DNA from: Paenibacillus sp. J2TS4
GTDB taxonomy: Bacteria > Bacillota > Bacilli > Paenibacillales > NBRC-103111
Length of the DNA: 64,000 nt
Assembly (NCBI RefSeq): GCF_018403245.1
Contig: NZ_BOSH01000003.1
Coordinates: forward strand, 372,001 to 436,000
Reading direction: 5' to 3'
Under the pieces are notes generated by a model. The model ran no database searches. It was not told the DNA's origin and saw nothing but the letters and a program-made list of their open reading frames with translations. Positions within the stretch are counted from its first letter, which is position 1. Each line of letters begins with the position of its first letter. Below are positions 25,886 to 34,669 of the stretch, one piece after another. A program made the position numbers and the translations under genes.

Positions 25886-26294
25886 GGAAGATTATAAATA
25901 TCAGTTCGTTCTCATTCTGGCCGGCTATCCGGACGAAATGGACGATTTTATGCGGACCAATCCGGGATTGCCTTCGCGCTTTCCGATTCAGGTGGATTTC
26001 CCGGATTATACGGTCCAGCAGTTGATGCAAATCGCTCATCTGATGATTAAGGAGCGGGAATATTCGTTTCACCCTCAGACAGAAGTGAAGCTGAAGCAGC
26101 ATCTGGTGCGGGAGCTTGAGGCCAGCTTCGGAACGTTCAGCAACGCCCGTCTCGTGCGCAATCTGATCGAGAAGGCGATGAGGCATCAAGCGGTCCGCCT
26201 GCTGCAGCAGCATAGGCAGCATCCGTCCAAACAGGAGCTGATGACGCTGCGTCCCGAGGATTTGCGGCTCGATCGGCCCAAAACTATACCGTAA
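25872..26294 (+). pseudogene. spoVK: spoVK 3' fragment, split by the element
   Basis: The 140-aa C-terminal part of SpoVK, an AAA+ ATPase made in the mother cell and needed for spore maturation; a whole protein is about 320 aa. It starts at VKAMEDYKYQFVLILAGYPD and runs through NPGLPSRFPIQVDFPDYTVQ and the sensor-2 type NARLVRNLIEKAM. Walker A and B are missing and no sequence like them occurs elsewhere in the window. No ribosome site precedes the ATG, so the fragment alone is unlikely to be translated. The break is in frame with a recombinase junction and hflX follows 12 nt later, as in B. subtilis (spoVK-ynbA). Excision would restore the gene if the 5' part is intact to the left. Confidence 0.9.
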
Positions 26295-26306
26295 AGGAGA
26301 TGTTGT

Positions 26307-27590
26307 ATGAAGCCAACGACTCATGATGTGATTGGCGAGGCAGGGGATCGCGCAATTCTGGTCAGCCTGCTTACCCACGAGAAGAAAAGGCAGGAGGATT
26401 TAGCCGCTTTTTCTCTGGAGGAATTGGTCCGTCTGGCCGAGACGGCCGGAGTAGCGGTGCTGGATACGATCGTTCAAAGCCGGGAAGCGGCGGATTCCAA
26501 ATGGTTCATCGGCAAGGGAAAGGTGGAAGAGCTGAAGGAGAGGGTGATGGAGCTCGCGGCCAACACCGCCATCTTCGACCAGGAGCTGTCCGGGGCCCAG
26601 GTAAGGAACCTGGAGGAATCGCTGGATGTCAAAATAATCGATCGGACGCAGCTCATCCTCGATATTTTTGCCCAGCGGGCTCGTACCCGGGAAGGGATTC
26701 TTCAGGTGGAGCTTGCGCAGCTGACCTATTTGCTTCCCCGCTTGTCCGGGCACGGCAAGAATCTGTCCCGGCTGGGGGGAGGAATCGGGACGAGAGGGCC
26801 CGGCGAGAGCAAGCTCGAAACCGACCGCCGGCACATCCGCCGCCGGATCAGCGATTTGAAGCGGCAGCTTGCCGAAGTTACGCGGCACCGCTCCCTGTAT
26901 CGGGCCCGGCGCAAGAAAATCGGCGTCTATCAAGCCGCGTTGGTCGGATACACGAACGCCGGCAAATCGACGCTGCTGAAGCAGCTGACCGATGCGGATG
27001 TTTACGTGGAGAATCAACTGTTCGCCACGCTGGATCCGACCTCGCGGAATTTGCGGCTGCCGAGCGGCAAGGAAATCGTCCTGACCGATACGGTCGGTTT
27101 CATACAGCAGCTGCCTCACGATCTGGTCGCCGCCTTCCGGGCGACGCTGGAGGAGGTGCTGGAGGCCGATCTTATTCTGCACGTCGTCGATAGCTCCTCC
27201 CCGATGAGGGATGGGCAGATTCAGGTCGTAAATCAGGTGCTGGAGGAGTTGGGAGCCCATGGCAAAGACCAGTTGACGCTGTTCAACAAAGTCGATCTGT
27301 GCTCCCCTGCCGACCGGGAGTGGCTGACAGCGCCCGGGGACTATATGCGGCTCTCCGCTTATGAACCGAAAGATTTGGACAGGCTCAAGGAGCGGATCCA
27401 AGACCGATTGAGCGGAATCCGCATCGAATACCGGATTCCCGCGAGCCGCGGCGATCTGCTGGCGAAGATTTACCGGCTGGGAGAAGTGATGTCCTCGGAG
27501 GTGGACGGTGAAGAGCTGGCGCTGATCGTTCAGGCGGGCCGCTCGGAGTACGAGGTTCGTGGCCATCTGCTGAAGGAGTACGAGGTTTGA
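26307..27590 (+). CDS. hflX: GTPase HflX, ribosome-splitting factor
   Basis: A 427-aa GTPase that binds 50S subunits and splits stalled ribosomes under stress. An N-terminal HflX domain (about 15-190, with [18 protein letters not shown]) is followed by the G domain: G1 [10 protein letters not shown]3 DTVGF, G4 NKVD. The C-terminal domain is of normal length. Ribosome site AAAGGAG lies upstream of the ATG. B. subtilis ynbA is the homologue and lies at the same place after spoVK. Transcription from the native spoVK promoter is now interrupted by the element, so hflX may depend on the recombinase promoter or an internal one. Confidence 0.95.
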   Translation: MKPTTHDVIGEAGDRAILVSLLTHEKKRQEDLAAFSLEELVRLAETAGVAVLDTIVQSREAADSKWFIGKGKVEELKERVMELAANTAIFDQELSGAQVRNLEESLDVKIIDRTQLILDIFAQRARTREGILQVELAQLTYLLPRLSGHGKNLSRLGGGIGTRGPGESKLETDRRHIRRRISDLKRQLAEVTRHRSLYRARRKKIGVYQAALVGYTNAGKSTLLKQLTDADVYVENQLFATLDPTSRNLRLPSGKEIVLTDTVGFIQQLPHDLVAAFRATLEEVLEADLILHVVDSSSPMRDGQIQVVNQVLEELGAHGKDQLTLFNKVDLCSPADREWLTAPGDYMRLSAYEPKDLDRLKERIQDRLSGIRIEYRIPASRGDLLAKIYRLGEVMSSEVDGEELALIVQAGRSEYEVRGHLLKEYEV

Positions 27591-27711
27591 GGATTATTTT
27601 AAAGTTGTTTGAGGGCTGTGGCGTGTTACTGGAACGCAATTGTGGGGAGGGCAGGTTAATAAGTGCCTTTATCCACAAATGCATGATAGAGCATAAGCGA
27701 ATGAAGGCGTT

Positions 27712-27940
27712 TTGTACGAAAAATCGTACAAATGGGTGCGCTAGTTCCGTGAAAGGGTCGTCTTTGTACGAAATATCGTACAAGTATCGATAGATCTGAT
27801 TGCGAATGAGCCCGGTTTGTACGAAAAATCGGACAATCAGCCGTGTGTATGCCGCGAAGGTCCCGTTTTTGTATGAACAATCGTATAAATGGGCGCACTA
27901 GTTCCGTGAAAGGATCGTCTTTGCACGAAATATCGTACAA
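27712..27940. repeat. Cluster of five 20-bp palindromes within a duplicated unit
   Basis: Five copies of TTGTACGAAAAATCGTACAA or close variants at 27712-27731, 27764-27783, 27817-27836, 27869-27888 and 27921-27940, spaced 52-53 nt start to start. Spacers after copies 1 and 4 are near-identical over about 33 nt (around CTAGTTCCGTGAAAGG), giving a direct repeat about 157 nt apart. No gene lies in 27,591-28,310; the only other content is a plain AT-rich stretch. Confidence 0.9.
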
Positions 27941-28310
27941 GGACGCATTAGTTCCGAGTGCAATGAAATAAATGTAAAAAAATAGAGTACATTGCTTAAT
28001 GTTACTATATAAATTGAACTAATGAAGGAATAGCTCATGAAGTGGAGAAAGAAAGATGCTTCCAGGGCGAGTTTTGGCTTTGTATTCCTACCATCCAAAG
28101 GCCCATCCCATAGAAGGAATACAAAACAAGATGTTTGAAGCTTCGGAGGCACTTTCCTTCGGAACGGAATGAGAGCTATTCTTTAGTTCAACATATATAG
28201 TTCCCGCCAATTGGACTTTTTCGGGAGCTATTTCGTTGAGTGCTCTTTATAGTTTTGAGCCGAATATACAATATAAATTTGTCGTGAATGAGATAAGGGA
28301 GAGAAGAAAC

Positions 28311-29567
28311 ATGCAAGTGAACGACGCCATACGTCCGTATATAGAGAGAACGGAACAGGAGATTCAAGCCCGGCTGCAAGAGGTGGACCGCTTGGTCGAC
28401 CATAATCAATGGAAGGTGATTCAGGCCTTTCAGAAGCATCAGGTGAGCGATTACCATTTTGCTTCTTCCACCGGTTACGGCTATAACGACAGAGGGCGGG
28501 AAGTGTTGGATCTGGTCTATGCCGATGTGTTTGGAGCGGAGGCGGCGCTGGTTCGCCCGCATTTTGTCTCGGGAACCCATACGATTTCCACCGCCTTGTT
28601 TGGCGTGCTGCGCCCTGGAGACGATCTGCTGTACATTACGGGCCGCCCGTATGATACCCTTCATAAAGTGATTGGCACCCCTGGGGATGGCAAGGGCTCT
28701 CTTCAGGACTGGGGCATCGGCTATGACCATGTCGATTTGCACGAGGACGGAGCCCCCGATTGGGAAGCCATTCGCACGAAGCTGACACCGTGTACGAAAG
28801 TGATCGGCATTCAACGGTCCCGCGGGTATGATTGGAGGCGGGCCTTTACGATAGAGCAAATCCGCGAAATGGTCAGACGGGTGAAGGAGCTTAGGCCGGA
28901 CGTCATTATTTTTGTAGACAATTGCTATGGCGAATTTACTGAAGAAATAGAGCCGACCGAGGCAGGGGTCGATTTGATGGCCGGCTCGCTGATCAAAAAT
29001 CCGGGAGGCGGCATAGCCGCTACGGGAGGCTACATCGCCGGAAAGCGGCGCTATGTCGAGCAGGCGGCTTATCGTCTGACCGCTCCGGGAATCGGCGGCG
29101 AAGTCGGAGCGATGCTGGAGACGACGAGAAGCATCTATCAAGGGCTGTTTCTCGCGCCGCATTTGGTCGGACAAGCGGTGAAAGGGAGCATCTTTGCCGC
29201 TTCCTTGTTCGATCAGTTGGGCTTTGAGACGAGCCCGCGCTGGAATGAGAAGAGAACCGATCTGATCCAAGCGATCCGTTTCACCGGCCCGGATCATCTG
29301 ATCACCTTCGTGCAAGGAATCCAAAAAGCGGCGGCCGTTGATGCCTATGTCGTTCCGGAGCCGTCGGAAATGCCCGGCTATGAGCATCCGGTCATTATGG
29401 CTGCGGGAACGTTCATCCAAGGGGGGAGTCTGGAGCTTTCGGCAGATGCTCCCATTCGCGAGCCTTACATAGCCTACCTGCAAGGCGGACTTACCTATTC
29501 CCATGCCAAGCTGGGGGCTATTATCGCTTTGGAGCATTTATGGCGGCAAGGCTTGCTGGATCAATAG
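28311..29567 (+). CDS. ynbB: PLP-dependent YnbB family protein (aluminium resistance / methionine gamma-lyase-like)
   Basis: About 418 aa from the ATG at 28311 (MQVNDAIRPYIERTEQEIQA), preceded by GGGAGAG; an upstream in-frame codon at 28236 has no ribosome site. Cys/Met-metabolism type PLP fold: GYGYNDRGREVLD, RPHFVSGTHTIS, DNCYGEFTEEIEP and the PLP-lysine region MAGSLIKNPGGGIA. The reaction in vivo is not established. It holds the same position as B. subtilis ynbB, between hflX and glnR. Confidence 0.92.
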   Translation: MQVNDAIRPYIERTEQEIQARLQEVDRLVDHNQWKVIQAFQKHQVSDYHFASSTGYGYNDRGREVLDLVYADVFGAEAALVRPHFVSGTHTISTALFGVLRPGDDLLYITGRPYDTLHKVIGTPGDGKGSLQDWGIGYDHVDLHEDGAPDWEAIRTKLTPCTKVIGIQRSRGYDWRRAFTIEQIREMVRRVKELRPDVIIFVDNCYGEFTEEIEPTEAGVDLMAGSLIKNPGGGIAATGGYIAGKRRYVEQAAYRLTAPGIGGEVGAMLETTRSIYQGLFLAPHLVGQAVKGSIFAASLFDQLGFETSPRWNEKRTDLIQAIRFTGPDHLITFVQGIQKAAAVDAYVVPEPSEMPGYEHPVIMAAGTFIQGGSLELSADAPIREPYIAYLQGGLTYSHAKLGAIIALEHLWRQGLLDQ

Positions 29568-29729
29568 CGGAAAGAGTATTTTTTTGTTAGGCCGGGTCAT
29601 TAAAAAAGAGTGTGCTTGTGCAGCTTGTTTGGCGGTCATTACCAGCTTTCGGAACGGTAATTTTCTTGACGGGATTATAGCCAGAAAGTTACAATCAGGA
29701 GAGATTACCACTCATAGGAGTGACTGCCG

Positions 29730-30140
29730 ATGAGCGACGCTATTCGCAGAAATATGGCTCTGTTTCCGATTCGAATCGTCATGAAGCTGACGGAGTTGTC
29801 CGCACGGCAAATCCGTTATTATGAGCAGCATGAATTGGTGAAGCCCGCCCGCACAGATGGCAATCAAAGGCTTTTTTCGTTCAATGATGTAGAGCGTTTG
29901 CTGGAAATTAAGAAATATATTGAAAAAGGCGCCAATATGGCGGGGATCAAGCAAATGCTTCAGCCTAAGACGACAGGTGAGGAAGAAGCGACCTTGATCA
30001 ACGAGCTCTCCCGGGTCAAGCGCAAGGAGTTGACCGATTCACAGCTGCGCAGGTTGTTGAAGCAGCAACTGATCGGAGGCCGTCGGCCGGATCAGGTCTC
30101 CTTAATTCAAGGGGACATTTCCAAGTTTTTTAATCCATAG
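29730..30140 (+). CDS. glnR: Glutamine synthetase repressor GlnR
   Basis: A 136-aa MerR-family regulator that represses glnRA and other nitrogen genes when glutamine is in excess, by binding feedback-inhibited GlnA. MerR helix-turn-helix with MKLTELSARQIRYYEQHELV and the wing RLFSFNDVERLLEIKKYI. The C-terminus is the GlnA-sensing tail. A promoter TTGACG-18-TACAAT lies about 29667-29697. I could not find a full GlnR operator by eye. It starts the glnRA operon with AGGAG upstream. Confidence 0.95.
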   Translation: MSDAIRRNMALFPIRIVMKLTELSARQIRYYEQHELVKPARTDGNQRLFSFNDVERLLEIKKYIEKGANMAGIKQMLQPKTTGEEEATLINELSRVKRKELTDSQLRRLLKQQLIGGRRPDQVSLIQGDISKFFNP

Positions 30141-30176
30141 TCAATCCCTGTCTCGAATCGGTTAGGAGGACGTAGT

Positions 30177-31505
30177 ATGAGCTACACGAAGGAAGACATC
30201 TTGAAGATTGCCAAGGAAGAGAACGTTCGATTTATCCGGCTGCAATTTACAGATTTGCTCGGCACAATCAAGAACGTGGAGATCCCGCTCAGCCAACTGC
30301 CTAAAGCATTAGACAATAAAATGATGTTCGACGGATCCTCCATCGAAGGGTATGTGCGAATCGAAGAGTCGGATATGTATCTGTATCCGGATTTGAATAC
30401 ATGGGTTATTTTTCCGTGGGTAGCGGAAGATCGTGTGGCTCGCTTGATTTGTGACATCTATTTGCCCAATGGACAGCCCTTTCCCGGAGACCCGCGCGGA
30501 ATCTTGAAACGGGCCCTTAAGGAAGCCGATAACATGGGGTACAGCTCAATGAACGTCGGACCTGAACCGGAATTTTTCTTGTTCCGCACGGATGACAAAG
30601 GGAATCCGACCCTGGAGTTGAACGACCAGGGCGGTTATTTCGACCTGGCGCCAACCGATCTCGGCGAGAACTGCCGTCGGCAAATTGTGTTAACGCTGGA
30701 GGAGATGGGCTTCGAGATTGAAGCTTCGCATCATGAAGTAGCGCCTGGTCAACACGAAATCGATTTTAAATACGCCGATGCGGTGAAGGCGGCGGACCAA
30801 ATACAGACGTTCAAGGTGGTGGTCAAGACTATCGCCAGACAACATGGACTGCATGCGACCTTCATGCCCAAGCCTCTGTTCGGGGTGAACGGGTCCGGGA
30901 TGCACTGTCATCAATCGTTGTTTACCGGAAGCACCAACGCCTTCTATGACGAAGCGGACAGGCTGTGCCTCAGCCAGGCGGCCAGGCAGTATATGGCCGG
31001 AATTATGCGGCATGCCCGGGCGATGGCGGCCATTACTAATCCGACCGTCAATTCATACAAGCGGCTTGTTCCGGGCTACGAAGCCCCGTGCTATGTGGCC
31101 TGGTCGGCCAGCAACCGCAGTCCGATGATCAGAATACCGGCTTCCCGCGGCCTGAGCACGAGAGTCGAAGTGCGAAACCCGGATCCTGCGGCGAATCCGT
31201 ATCTTGCCCTAGCGGTCATGTTAAGAGCCGGGCTGGATGGTATCCAAAAGAAGCTGCAGCTTCCGCCTCCAACGGACCGTAACATCTATGTCATGTCAGA
31301 TGAAGAAAGACTGATTGAGGGCATTCCCAGTCTGCCGGCTGACTTGCATGAAGCGCTATTGGAAATGGTCGGCAGCGACCTCATCCGAGACGCGCTAGGG
31401 GAGCATGCCTTAACCCATTTCTATGAGCTGAAGGAAATCGAATGGAACATGTATCGAACCCAAGTTCATGCCTGGGAACGAGACCAATATTTGACCTTGT
31501 ATTGA
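30177..31505 (+). CDS. glnA: Glutamine synthetase, type I
   Basis: A 442-aa glutamine synthetase (glutamate + NH3 + ATP to glutamine), dodecameric, and co-sensor of GlnR and TnrA. Beta-grasp domain (1-105, with [18 protein letters not shown]), catalytic barrel with the metal ligands in [21 protein letters not shown] and [12 protein letters not shown], and the ATP/glutamate loop [40 protein letters not shown] is complete. No adenylylation-site Tyr loop, as usual in the GSI-alpha type. Second gene of glnRA, preceded by TTAGGAGG, followed by the terminator at 31609. Confidence 0.97.
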   Translation: MSYTKEDILKIAKEENVRFIRLQFTDLLGTIKNVEIPLSQLPKALDNKMMFDGSSIEGYVRIEESDMYLYPDLNTWVIFPWVAEDRVARLICDIYLPNGQPFPGDPRGILKRALKEADNMGYSSMNVGPEPEFFLFRTDDKGNPTLELNDQGGYFDLAPTDLGENCRRQIVLTLEEMGFEIEASHHEVAPGQHEIDFKYADAVKAADQIQTFKVVVKTIARQHGLHATFMPKPLFGVNGSGMHCHQSLFTGSTNAFYDEADRLCLSQAARQYMAGIMRHARAMAAITNPTVNSYKRLVPGYEAPCYVAWSASNRSPMIRIPASRGLSTRVEVRNPDPAANPYLALAVMLRAGLDGIQKKLQLPPPTDRNIYVMSDEERLIEGIPSLPADLHEALLEMVGSDLIRDALGEHALTHFYELKEIEWNMYRTQVHAWERDQYLTLY

Positions 31506-31608
31506 TTTATTAGTCTGGCCTTTCTGAGCGATTGGGCTTCACATCTATCGATCTACTGCAATAATAGTCGTAAACTGACGGAACGAGAGAATGGACGAGT
31601 CCCATGCG

Positions 31609-31636
31609 GCCCCTGTGAACAAGCAGGGGCTTTTTT
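31609..31636 (+). terminator. Intrinsic terminator of glnRA
   Basis: GCCCCTG and CAGGGGC pair across an 8-nt loop, followed by TTTTTT. It lies about 100 nt after the glnA stop. Confidence 0.9.
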
Positions 31637-31640
31637 CCTG

Positions 31641-31685
31641 TTGCATACAGAACATTCGTTTGCATATAATACAAACAAATGTTCT
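31641..31685 (+). promoter_or_regulatory. SOS promoter with two LexA boxes
   Basis: TTGCAT (31641-31646) and TATAAT (31665-31670) have 18-nt spacing. AGAACATTCGTTTG (31649-31662) and CAAACAAATGTTCT (31672-31685) are LexA-type boxes that flank the -10 and mirror each other with one mismatch. LexA bound at either would block this promoter. Confidence 0.75.
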
Positions 31686-31703
31686 TGCTGGAGGCGAGGG
31701 AGG

Positions 31704-31907
31704 ATGGAAGTAAGCAGATATATAGGGCGAACAGTGGAGATCATTTACCTTGATCGGCATAATCGGTTCAGTCAGCGCACGGTGGTCATCAAATCTGCCG
31801 AAGGGCAGCGGGTCCATGCCTACTGCTTGGAGCAAAGGGGGCCGCGTACATTTATTATCGGGAATATTATGGCGGTCTGTCCGATACGAGTGGGGGAAGT
31901 GGTTTGA
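31704..31907 (+). CDS. Small SOS-regulated WYL-like protein
   Basis: 67 aa from the ATG at 31704 (MEVSRYIGRTVEIIYLDRHN), with GAGGGAGG just upstream. The sequence looks like the beta-barrel part of a WYL domain: a 'VEIIYLDR' strand, 'RVHAYCLEQRGPRTFIIGNIMAV' and a basic patch that could bind nucleic acid ends or a nucleotide. WYL domains occur in regulators of DNA-damage and defence systems. Two LexA boxes overlap its promoter. It lies between glnA and lexA as a single gene. The function is not known. Confidence 0.65.
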   Translation: MEVSRYIGRTVEIIYLDRHNRFSQRTVVIKSAEGQRVHAYCLEQRGPRTFIIGNIMAVCPIRVGEVV

Positions 31908-32464
31908 GACACCCCGCTTCACAACTGAGGCATCGGAGTGAGGTAAGCCAGATAATGGGATAATGGGGGGGGAAAACTACTGATCTGATCTTCTTTCCTG
32001 CTTTTATGATGATTTCTTGGATCCAATCGAGTAGCCTGCATGCAGGACGATAGCCCGGTTGAGTGTGCCGACTTGATCATGCAGCAAATAGAACAATCTG
32101 CCACGTGGCGTCCCGACAGGGGCATAATAGTGGTATAGATGGCTAATTGGATTTCATACAGCTAGTTTGCTTCTCAAGGGCGAAAAACGAAAGCTAAGTG
32201 GAAAAACTGCAGCTACTTTCTGCTAAAAAGGCGATAACAGTCAAAAGTCTCGATACTGACTGCAGTTTTTCCATCTAGTTTAGTTGCTTGCTGCCATTCG
32301 CTAGAATTTACCTACACAAACTACAGTTAGGCCCCCATTCCGCTGACGCGGCAACAGCGTAGCCAGTCGCATCGAACCTTGAAGCGGATTCCGCTCTGCG
32401 AAAGTTGAGCTAAGAAGATGAAGACGCAGCTACAGTATTCGATGTGCCACAGCACTATAGAATA
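31908..32464. other. Intergenic region with inverted repeat, no gene seen
   Basis: I see no convincing gene here. A 13-bp perfect inverted repeat (GGAAAAACTGCAG at 32200-32212, CTGCAGTTTTTCC at 32260-32272) can form a long hairpin with a 47-nt loop. Confidence 0.6.
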
Positions 32465-32509
32465 CAACTAACCTCCTGCCGAACGATCCGTGGCGCAGGA
32501 GGTTAGTTG
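32465..32509 (-). terminator. Terminator-type hairpin after lexA
   Basis: CAACTAACCTCCTGC and GCAGGAGGTTAGTTG form a perfect 15-bp stem with a 15-nt loop, starting 28 nt after the lexA stop on the minus strand. The following TATTCTATAG is only moderately T-rich, but the stem is strong. Confidence 0.75.
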
Positions 32510-32536
32510 ATGTGGCGTATAAAGATTGGCAGCCGA

Positions 32537-33166
32537 TTAATGAATATCGCGAAAAATTCCGATCACTCGCCCAAGAATGGTGACATTATTCAACCGGATC
32601 GGCTCCAGGCTGGAGTTCTCCGGCTGGAGTCGGATGTGATCCTTCTCCTTGTAGAATGTTTTAACCGTCGCTTCATCGTCTTCCGTCATAGCTACTACAA
32701 TATCTCCGTTATCAGCGGTCGGCTGTTGTCTTACAATGACATAATCGCCGTTGTGAATGCCGGCCTCGATCATGCTATCTCCCATAACGCTTAGCATGAA
32801 TACATTATGATCACCGACGTAATGGCTCGGAAGCGGGAAGTAGTCTTCAATATTCTCTGTCGCGGTGATCGGCATTCCGGCCGTTACTTTACCGATCAAC
32901 GGGACTCTTGCAATGGACGATGGCAGCAAGCTGACGGATTCGTCGCCATCAAGAATCTCGATCGCTCTTGGCTTGGTCGGGTCTCTGCGGATCAAGCCTT
33001 TCTTCTCGAGCCGTTCGAGATGTCCGTGTACGGTGGAACTGGAGGCAAGTCCCACAGCTTCGCCTATTTCACGAACGGAGGGGGGATAGCCCTTGTCGCG
33101 AACTTCGTTCTTGATAAACTCCAAGATCGCCTGCTGACGGTTGGACAATTTGGTCAATGTGATCAC
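32537..33166 (-). CDS. lexA: SOS repressor LexA
   Basis: A 209-aa repressor. Winged helix-turn-helix (1-70, [20 protein letters not shown] with [20 protein letters not shown]), the self-cleavage site VTAGMP, catalytic Ser in GDSMIEAGI and Lys in ATVKTFY. Normal length. It is divergent from yneA and shares an intergenic region with four LexA-type boxes. It should also control the 31704 gene and the prophage gene at 15351. Confidence 0.97.
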   Translation of the reverse strand: MITLTKLSNRQQAILEFIKNEVRDKGYPPSVREIGEAVGLASSSTVHGHLERLEKKGLIRRDPTKPRAIEILDGDESVSLLPSSIARVPLIGKVTAGMPITATENIEDYFPLPSHYVGDHNVFMLSVMGDSMIEAGIHNGDYVIVRQQPTADNGDIVVAMTEDDEATVKTFYKEKDHIRLQPENSSLEPIRLNNVTILGRVIGIFRDIH

Positions 33167-33199
33167 TCCAATTGGAAATAATTAAATAAAGTATATCAC

Positions 33200-33308
33200 A
33201 GAACCGGAGTTCGTACAAACATGGGTTCGAATAATCTATTAAATAATGATGCAGAGACATTGACACAAACATTTGTTCGTGATATTCTACTAACAGAACA
33301 AGTGTTTG
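33200..33308. promoter_or_regulatory. lexA-yneA divergent promoters with four LexA boxes
   Basis: Boxes: AGAACCGGAGTTCG (33200-33213), CAAACATGGGTTCG (33216-33229), CAAACATTTGTTCG (33266-33279) and AGAACAAGTGTTTG (33295-33308), each close to the consensus CGAAC-N4-GTTCG. The first two lie nearer lexA and the last two nearer yneA. Confidence 0.85.
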
Positions 33309-33321
33309 GGGGTATTCATTT

Positions 33322-33645
33322 ATGAAAGCATCCATCGTGCTTGAACGCCGGCCTATTCTCTCAAGTAAGATCATTATTCGTATTTTGCTATTATCTGTCC
33401 TTGTTTTTGGCTTCATTTCTGCATCTTATCAATTTATTTTTCCTGCTTATGCCGTTGACGAAAGGACAGAAGCCATGGCCATCAGGAAAGAAATAGATGT
33501 GGCCCCGGGCGATACCCTGTGGTCTATCGCGAATAAACATGCGCCGGAAGGTGAAGATGTGCGTGCTTATTTATCCAAGATTAAGAAGATGAATCAATTA
33601 AAGAGCGTCGTCTTGCACGAAGGACAGCTTCTATATTTGCCTTAA
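33322..33645 (+). CDS. yneA: SOS cell-division inhibitor YneA-like, LysM protein
   Basis: A 107-aa protein with an N-terminal membrane helix (about 18-45) and a C-terminal LysM domain (DVAPGDTLWSIANKHAPEGE to LHEGQLLYLP). YneA delays division at the septum while DNA is being repaired and is secreted and proteolysed. Divergent from lexA and under two LexA boxes. In B. subtilis yneB (a resolvase-like gene) follows; here it is missing and ynzC comes next. Confidence 0.9.
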   Translation: MKASIVLERRPILSSKIIIRILLLSVLVFGFISASYQFIFPAYAVDERTEAMAIRKEIDVAPGDTLWSIANKHAPEGEDVRAYLSKIKKMNQLKSVVLHEGQLLYLP

Positions 33646-33719
33646 TAGATGTACTCATAGATCTTTAATACACTCCTATCTTTTAAGATAGGTCAGCCTG
33701 ATTTCCTGATGCTCAGCTT

Positions 33720-33770
33720 GAGCGAACAACTCTATGATGACCAGCTCCGCAATGGGGCTGGTCAACTTGA
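33720..33770. terminator. Hairpin after yneA
   Basis: GACCAGCTCC and GGGGCTGGTC pair with one mismatch across a short loop (about 33739-33763), within the gap before ynzC. A weaker CCTATC-GATAGG hairpin sits at about 33676-33693. Neither has a good U-run; they may act as terminator or processing site. Confidence 0.4.
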
Positions 33771-33857
33771 CATTTTACAGGCAGAATGGCAAAGTAGAAA
33801 CAGCGTGGAGTCTGCTTTTCATGGAGGAACAGACGGCTGAGACAGGAGGTTGAAACT

Positions 33858-34040
33858 ATGTCCATGGAGGAAACGATTAAACGGATTAATGAGCTGGCCC
33901 GAAAGGCTAAAGCGGAAGGTTTGACCGATGAAGAATTGGAAGAACGAAATGAACTCCGCAAGGAATATATCCATGCTTTCAAAAGGTCATTAAAATCTCA
34001 ACTGGACAACATTAAATATGTAGAGGACGAACCAAAGTAG
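33858..34040 (+). CDS. ynzC: DUF896 protein YnzC
   Basis: A 60-aa protein of the DUF896 family: a helical hairpin (IKRINELARKAKAEGLTDEE, LEERNELRKEYIHAFKRSLK). It belongs to the lexA-yneA-yneB-ynzC SOS region of Bacillales. Function is not known. Ribosome site AGGAGG upstream. Confidence 0.93.
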   Translation: MSMEETIKRINELARKAKAEGLTDEELEERNELRKEYIHAFKRSLKSQLDNIKYVEDEPK

Positions 34041-34064
34041 ACTTCGCTTCAAGGGGGAACGGTC

Positions 34065-34598
34065 ATGTCCCGTAAATGGGAAAGAATGGTGGAAAAAAAC
34101 CGGAAACAAACGGATAAGATCAGGAAAAAGCAGGGCAAGCCTGCCGTTTCATATGCTCAATCGGAGCCATATAAGAGATTTCTCGGAAGAAACTGGATGC
34201 TTCCGTTTTTTTTAGTTGCTTTTTCTAGCGTCTTCACACTTCTATTCTATGATATTTATCAGAATGACGCTTCTTATTGGTTTATAGCTATCAGTTATTT
34301 TGTTCTTGGACTGATCATTTTCTTCCTGCGGCGTCCGATGCTGGGAGTGGGGAAGACCGAGCTGACATCGCGTCGATTCGGCGGGGACAAAACGGTCCCG
34401 GCGGAAGATATTGAAGAGATTACCTTTATGCCTGGCTATGTGGTCATCCAATTTAAGACGAAGAGAATGAGATGGGTTTACTCTAGATTTATGCACCGCA
34501 TGGATATAGCGGCCATTAAAGAAGAGCTGAAGCCATTCGCCGAGAAGAATAAAGTAAAGTGGGCGGATTCTTCTGTTCCTGGTGAACAGCAAGCTTAA
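34065..34598 (+). CDS. Conserved membrane protein, unknown function
   Basis: A 177-aa protein with a basic N-terminal 45 residues, two membrane helices (about 47-65 and 72-90) and a C-terminal soluble domain (95-165) with beta character (AEDIEEITFMPGYVVIQFKT). The layout is that of small PH-like or YcxB-like bacterial membrane proteins, but I do not recognise it. It follows ynzC by 24 nt with AAGGGGGAAC as ribosome site, so it is likely co-transcribed. Confidence 0.8.
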   Translation: MSRKWERMVEKNRKQTDKIRKKQGKPAVSYAQSEPYKRFLGRNWMLPFFLVAFSSVFTLLFYDIYQNDASYWFIAISYFVLGLIIFFLRRPMLGVGKTELTSRRFGGDKTVPAEDIEEITFMPGYVVIQFKTKRMRWVYSRFMHRMDIAAIKEELKPFAEKNKVKWADSSVPGEQQA

Positions 34599-34669
34599 GG
34601 TTTTGAGAAGTGATTTTTATTGCCTGCCTACATTAATTAATCGCAACGGATAAAGAGGGGAAGAGGGTT

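Noticed and set aside
26400..27566. 388-aa frame antisense to hflX
   Set aside because: A shadow of the GC-rich hflX gene; no ribosome site and no recognisable domain.
27712..27940. CRISPR array
   Set aside because: Repeats are palindromes of 20 bp with variants, and two of the spacers are copies of each other; no cas genes are present.
28188..29537. 449-aa frame antisense to ynbB
   Set aside because: A reverse-strand shadow of the well-supported ynbB gene.
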